From positions 1-9,642 of the forward strand of contig JAQUUS010000043.1 of the NCBI GenBank assembly GCA_028693775.1: a DNA stretch of 9,642 nt. Reading direction: 5' to 3'. The position numbers were made by a program, and so were the translations under genes. The DNA comes from Alphaproteobacteria bacterium (GTDB lineage: Bacteria; Pseudomonadota; Alphaproteobacteria; UBA9219). Under the pieces are notes generated by a model that was not told the DNA's origin, did not search any database, and saw only the letters and a program-made list of their open reading frames with translations. Positions within the stretch are counted from its first letter, which is position 1, and each line of letters starts with the position of its first letter. Positions 6,392-9,642 of this stretch are shown in pieces.

Positions 6392-6910
6392 ATGTCTGTG
6401 ATGCAAAAACAAATTTCGCTCGATGAAACGCTCGCCAAGGATATCGTGAACGCAGTGGTTTCGTCGATGAGTCATACGTTCAACGTCGATGTCAAGCCGG
6501 GCAACACTGAATACGGCGAAGGGATGGTATCTCTGGGCGGGGATATTTCCGGGATCATCGGGCTTGTGCAGGATCAGCTGGATGGGACGCTGATCCTTTG
6601 CATGCCGTTCGAAACGCTGCGGGAAATCCTGCCGCATGTGCTGGGCAAGACGGTGGAAATCACGCACGAGATGGCGACGGACGCCGTGGGCGAACTGACG
6701 AACATGATTTTCGGGCAGGTCAAGCGCGAGCTGAATCTGCGTTCGCACCAGATCAAGCTGGGCGTGCCGTGCGTGGTGAGCGGGAAGGGGCATTTTGTCT
6801 GCCAGTTCTACCGTGGCCGGAACATGATTGTCCCGTTTCATCTCGACGGAAAAATGTTCCAGGTCTATGTCGGACTCAACGATTCCGTTGCGGAAGGGCC
6901 GCGCAGGTAA
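6392..6910 (+). CDS. CheX-like CheY-P phosphatase
   Basis: This is a 172-aa cytosolic protein. It has the CheX-type fold pattern: an early strand with SGIIGLVQDQLDGTLILCMP (residues 53-72), then a long helix with the catalytic E-x-x-N motif, ELTN (E101, N104), inside DAVGELTNMIFGQVKRELN. It ends with the glycine-rich strand GVPCVVSGKGHF and VPFHLDGKMFQVYVGL. CheX, CheC and FliY proteins hydrolyse phospho-CheY, using this Glu/Asn pair on the receiver's active site. The single motif points to CheX rather than two-motif CheC. It sits between the receiver and the kinase with a GGGGGAG ribosome site 5 bases before its ATG, so the receiver at 5941-6378 is its likely substrate. Some family members serve as non-catalytic adaptors, but both key residues are kept here. 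Confidence 0.85.
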   Translation: MSVMQKQISLDETLAKDIVNAVVSSMSHTFNVDVKPGNTEYGEGMVSLGGDISGIIGLVQDQLDGTLILCMPFETLREILPHVLGKTVEITHEMATDAVGELTNMIFGQVKRELNLRSHQIKLGVPCVVSGKGHFVCQFYRGRNMIVPFHLDGKMFQVYVGLNDSVAEGPRR

Positions 6911-6919
6911 AAAGGTTTC

Positions 6920-8659
6920 ATGTCGACGCCGGATGAAAAAGCCACCGAACAAAAACAAACAGCGGGCTCTCCAAGACCGGCAAAAGGCGTTCATTCGGAG
7001 ATGTCGGAAGCGTCGCGGCAATTCGGAATCCTGCATACATCGCTTGTGGGGATGAGCCTGATCGTGCTCGTGCTGCTGCTGGCCGTCGCGATGCCCGTGA
7101 TGGGGCATTCGCCCGTTACGCACAAGGGCAGTTTCGCCGTGATCGTCCTCGCGACGCTGGGCGGGATTTTCTATCTCTATTACCTCAACTACGGCGTCTA
7201 CCGCATCGTAAGCGAGCACGACCGGCTCAACGAAGTCCTCGTCAACAGCCTCGGGCAGGGGTTTTTGTCGTTCGGGCAGGACGGAATCTGCGACAGAGTC
7301 TATTCGCAGGCGTGCGTCGAGCTTTTGGGAACGGAGCCGGGCGGCAAGGACATCATGGACGTTTTGCGCGTGACCGAGGAAGCGCGCGCCGATTTCAAGG
7401 GATGGCTCGACATTCTGTTTTTGCCGGATCACGCGCTCGGGTTTCCCGATGTCGTCAATTTCCTGCCGCAACTGTTCGCGCATCCCAGAAAGCGCCGCAT
7501 AACGCTGGATTACAAGCCCATCTATTCGAGAGGGCATGTGCTTGCGCGCGTTGTGCTGATCGCGACCGACGTGACCGAGGAATACGAAGCGCAAGAGCTG
7601 GCCAAGCAGCGGCAGGAATACGCCGACATGATTTGCCGCATTTTCCGCGAGCGCAATCAGTTTCTGGCGACAATCACGCATATCCGGACGTTCCTCGAAA
7701 TGTCCGGCGCGCCCGACGCCTACGAAAACAAGACGGCGGTGTTGCGCCTTTTGCATACGCTCAAGGCCAGCGTGAAGCATTTCCACCTCGGGTCGCTGGC
7801 CGAAACGGTCCACGGGCTGGAATCGGAGCTGCGCGCCGAAACGGTGCAAACGGCCGAGGACTTCAAAACCATCCTGCAATCGGGCCGCTATTGCATCGAC
7901 AGGGAGCTCTCGTCCGTTCTCGAAACGATCAAGGACCTGATCGGTCAGGACTACGAACGCCGGGGCAACACGCACGAAATCGAGGAAAGCGCGCTATACA
8001 ATTTTGCGCTGGTCATGAGCGTGTCGGGCGTGAGTCAGGATATCATCGATCACTATTTGCGCTTTATCGTCGCCATTCCCATCCAGGACTGTTTCCGGCA
8101 GTTCGAGCGCGAACTCCTCGATCTCGCCGAGATCACGGGCAAGCAAATCAAGACCATCCGCTATACGGGCTCCAATCCGCCCGTTTTGCTGCGCGAATAT
8201 CAGGGGCTTATTTTTTCGCTCACGCATGTGTGCCGCAACATCATCGATCATGGCATCGAGCCGTCCGTCACGCGCATCGCGCGCGGAAAAGATCCGGCAG
8301 GCCAGGTCCTGATCGATACCGATGTCGTCCCCGACGTGGCCGACAAGGACAAGCAATGGCTCCATATCACGATCTCCGACGACGGCGGCGGGATCGACCC
8401 GGCGCGTTTGCGCGAGAAACTGGAGATCTCCCAGCCCAACGAGCTTTGGCGCGAACAGGACGATCACGCCGTCATTCAAAACATCTTCACGTTCGGCGTT
8501 TCGACGCGCGACCGCGTAACCGACCTGTCGGGCCGGGGGGTGGGCATGAACGTCGTCAAGCGCGAGGTCGAGAACCTGAACGGAAAAATTGAGGTATTTT
8601 CGGAGCTTTATCGGGGCACCCGGTTCGAAATTTTTGTGCCCTACATCCTGTCTATTTGA
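6920..8659 (+). CDS. membrane-bound PAS-Hpt-CheA-type histidine kinase
   Basis: This 579-aa protein has several recognisable parts. Two membrane segments (about 41-62 and 71-91) have only a short loop between them, so sensing is probably in or inside the membrane. A PAS-like region follows (about 97-220, opening EVLVNSLGQGFLSF). An Hpt domain (about 235-345) has the phosphoacceptor H279 in LLHTLKASVKHFHLGSLAE. A P3/P4-like part follows: IPIQDCFRQF (386-395), N-box HVCRNIIDHGIE (N440), G1 box SDDGGGID (486-493) and G2 box GRGVGMNVV (538-546), ending in TRFEIFVPY. ATP-binding residues look intact, and the N and G boxes resemble CheA. The Hpt domain is internal, and no CheW-like P5 domain or HAMP is seen. 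It starts 9 bases after the CheX-like gene, with an AAGG site. It likely phosphorylates the receiver at 5941-6378. It might also feed another regulator. Confidence 0.88.
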   Translation: MSTPDEKATEQKQTAGSPRPAKGVHSEMSEASRQFGILHTSLVGMSLIVLVLLLAVAMPVMGHSPVTHKGSFAVIVLATLGGIFYLYYLNYGVYRIVSEHDRLNEVLVNSLGQGFLSFGQDGICDRVYSQACVELLGTEPGGKDIMDVLRVTEEARADFKGWLDILFLPDHALGFPDVVNFLPQLFAHPRKRRITLDYKPIYSRGHVLARVVLIATDVTEEYEAQELAKQRQEYADMICRIFRERNQFLATITHIRTFLEMSGAPDAYENKTAVLRLLHTLKASVKHFHLGSLAETVHGLESELRAETVQTAEDFKTILQSGRYCIDRELSSVLETIKDLIGQDYERRGNTHEIEESALYNFALVMSVSGVSQDIIDHYLRFIVAIPIQDCFRQFERELLDLAEITGKQIKTIRYTGSNPPVLLREYQGLIFSLTHVCRNIIDHGIEPSVTRIARGKDPAGQVLIDTDVVPDVADKDKQWLHITISDDGGGIDPARLREKLEISQPNELWREQDDHAVIQNIFTFGVSTRDRVTDLSGRGVGMNVVKREVENLNGKIEVFSELYRGTRFEIFVPYILSI

Positions 8660-8706
8660 CATAACGCAGCGTTTGCAAGGCGTTAACTGGTAAACAAAAA
8701 GGAACC

Positions 8707-8743
8707 CCCTCTCAGGAAAGTTTTAATGAAAACGGGAAGAGGG
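8707..8743 (+). terminator. stem-loop after the kinase gene, weak terminator
   Basis: CCCTCT (8707-8712) pairs with AGAGGG (8738-8743), and inside it GTTTT (8720-8724) pairs with AAAAC (8729-8733). The tail, AATATATTAGTT, is AT-rich but lacks a clean T run. It may end the signalling operon, or be an mRNA-stabilising 3' stem-loop. Confidence 0.4.
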
Positions 8744-8754
8744 AATATATTAGT

Positions 8755-8763
8755 TGGGATAAT
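8755..8763 (+). promoter_or_regulatory. possible extended -10 promoter
   Basis: TGG-GATAAT fits an extended -10 element (TGn followed by a hexamer matching TATAAT at 5 of 6). I see no matching -35 box. It lies in an AT-rich stretch (8744-8819) unlike the surrounding GC-rich coding DNA and would start a leader of about 50 bases before the next gene. Confidence 0.35.
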
Positions 8764-8819
8764 ATAAACCTTTTTCTGTTCAAATAGAGCTGTAATTTGT
8801 TTATTTAATAAGGAGTTAT

Positions 8820-9164
8820 ATGTCCAGCCCGATCGACGTTGCGGCGCGCAGGGCCGCTATCGAAACGCAAGGCGCGAAGTTGTTTTCCGCCGGGCCTCTT
8901 TCCCAAAAGATAGAACAAGCGCGAACTTTGGCATCTTTGCCGGGAATGGATCTTTACGCGACGGTTGTTCCGTGGCGCATTTCGTATGGGCGCGAGTCCG
9001 TCGCCGGAACGTCGGAAACGCTTGGCTTTGCGGCCAGAGATATCCTCTCGCAGCTCATGGCGTTGAAAACGACGCTTTCTCCGAATGCAACGCTCACGCT
9101 TTCGATCGACGAAAGCCGGTTGCCTGCTCCAAGGCAGAAACAAGCGCCGGAGACCGGAGACTAG
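8820..9164 (+). CDS. hypothetical protein, 114 aa
   Basis: I do not recognise this protein. It appears soluble and cytosolic, with no signal peptide or membrane helix and no cysteines. The N-terminal half is helical and Ala-rich, a central part contains LYATVVPWRISYG, and the Pro/Gln/Lys-rich tail looks disordered (PAPRQKQAPETGD). An AGGAG lies four bases before the ATG at 8820, slightly tight but strong. Codon use matches the neighbours. The following gene starts 3 bases after its stop, so the two are almost certainly one operon and may work together. It is separated from the kinase gene by 160 bases with a stem-loop, so a link to the signalling genes is not shown. Confidence 0.7.
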   Translation: MSSPIDVAARRAAIETQGAKLFSAGPLSQKIEQARTLASLPGMDLYATVVPWRISYGRESVAGTSETLGFAARDILSQLMALKTTLSPNATLTLSIDESRLPAPRQKQAPETGD

Positions 9165-9167
9165 GGC

Positions 9168-9642
9168 ATGTCCGAGGCGTCTTTCGAAGTCTATCTCAAG
9201 ATCAATGCCGACAACTATCGTTCGCTGATCGATGAGCTCCTGACCGAAGCGGCAAGCCGCTTTGGGGGGAAGCCTTCGCCCGAACTGATTGCCGCGCGGA
9301 CGCTTTTTATCGAAAGAGGCCTTGCGAAAGGCGTGCCTGCCGAAACGATTGTCGAAAGAATGGGCAATCTGGGCGCGAACGAGCTTGATGTCGAGGCGGA
9401 GCAGCTTCCCGACAAGCAGGGGGCCGGGTGGCATAACATAGCGGAATTGAGCGCCGAGGACCGGCGGTCCTTCCGGCTGGCGGCGTCGGATAGAGCGAAC
9501 GACGTTCTTTGGGACAATCTGTTTTCCGACGGCGGCGACGACCGGGTGATCGAGTTTTTCAATGCCGGGACGGCGTTCGGCGGCAAGCTTCAGGCATTGA
9601 TCGACGCCCATAACGACAAGGCGCGCGAGCTTGTGTCGCGGG
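9168..9642 (+). CDS. hypothetical protein, partial (3' end outside window)
   Basis: The frame opens with ATG at 9168, three bases after the preceding stop, and stays open for 158 codons to the window edge. GGAG and AGGG stretches just upstream (about 9149-9166) can serve as a ribosome site. It begins MSEASFEVYLKINADNYRSL. The visible part is soluble, acidic and probably mostly helical, without cysteines, signal peptide or membrane segment. A segment near residues 94-120 (LSAEDRRSFRLAASDRAND) looks like an amphipathic helix. I do not recognise the family. The tight spacing suggests translational coupling to the 114-aa gene. Confidence 0.7.
   Translation, partial: MSEASFEVYLKINADNYRSLIDELLTEAASRFGGKPSPELIAARTLFIERGLAKGVPAETIVERMGNLGANELDVEAEQLPDKQGAGWHNIAELSAEDRRSFRLAASDRANDVLWDNLFSDGGDDRVIEFFNAGTAFGGKLQALIDAHNDKARELVSR

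Noticed and set aside
6371..7975. Long - strand frame (534 codons) opposite the CheX-like and kinase genes
   Set aside because: It is antisense to two genes with clear family motifs. Its His/Arg-rich sequence has no domain and is typical of an antisense shadow.
8805..9611. - strand frame (268 codons) opposite the two right-end hypothetical genes
   Set aside because: It is strongly basic, and the opposing + strand frames have a Shine-Dalgarno sequence and tight operon spacing. Since neither strand has a recognised family here, this is the least certain of the rejections.

Overview
The window looks like chromosomal DNA from an alphaproteobacterium. The main evidence is a full-length SMC protein of the alphaproteobacterial type, with a DsbA-like thioredoxin gene directly upstream on the same strand, an order common in that class. 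Base and codon use are moderately GC-rich and fairly even across the genes. I see no transposase, integrase, tRNA, rRNA or CRISPR array, so this is not an obvious mobile island.

Left part (1-1354). The window opens inside the 3' end of an ABC-F ATPase gene on the + strand. It converges with an unrecognised 171-residue gene on the - strand that has a perfect Shine-Dalgarno sequence. Next comes about 640 bases without a secure gene. This stretch holds a candidate small RNA (a consensus -35 box, modular hairpins with GAAA loops, and a terminator-like palindrome followed by a T-rich tract). It also holds a hydrophobic open frame of about 82-95 codons with no normal start codon.

Middle (1355-5575, - strand). 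dsbA-like and smc lie in tandem, dsbA-like first. They are separated by about 100 bases with an inverted repeat and an extra copy of one arm. SMC is the chromosome-organising ATPase. The DsbA-like protein is a predicted exported thiol oxidoreductase.

Right-centre (5576-8659, + strand). After a 365-base divergent intergenic region, three closely spaced genes form a compact signalling operon: a single-domain CheY-like receiver, a CheX-type CheY-P phosphatase, and a membrane-anchored kinase with a PAS-like region, an internal Hpt domain and a CheA-type ATPase domain, but no CheW-binding domain. A simple reading is that the kinase senses a signal, phosphorylates the receiver through its own Hpt histidine, and CheX switches the signal off. 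No receptor, cheW, cheR or cheB is visible. This is the most interesting system in the window.

Right end (8660-9642, + strand). A stem-loop and an AT-rich stretch with a possible extended -10 promoter precede two tightly linked genes of unknown function. The second runs off the window edge.
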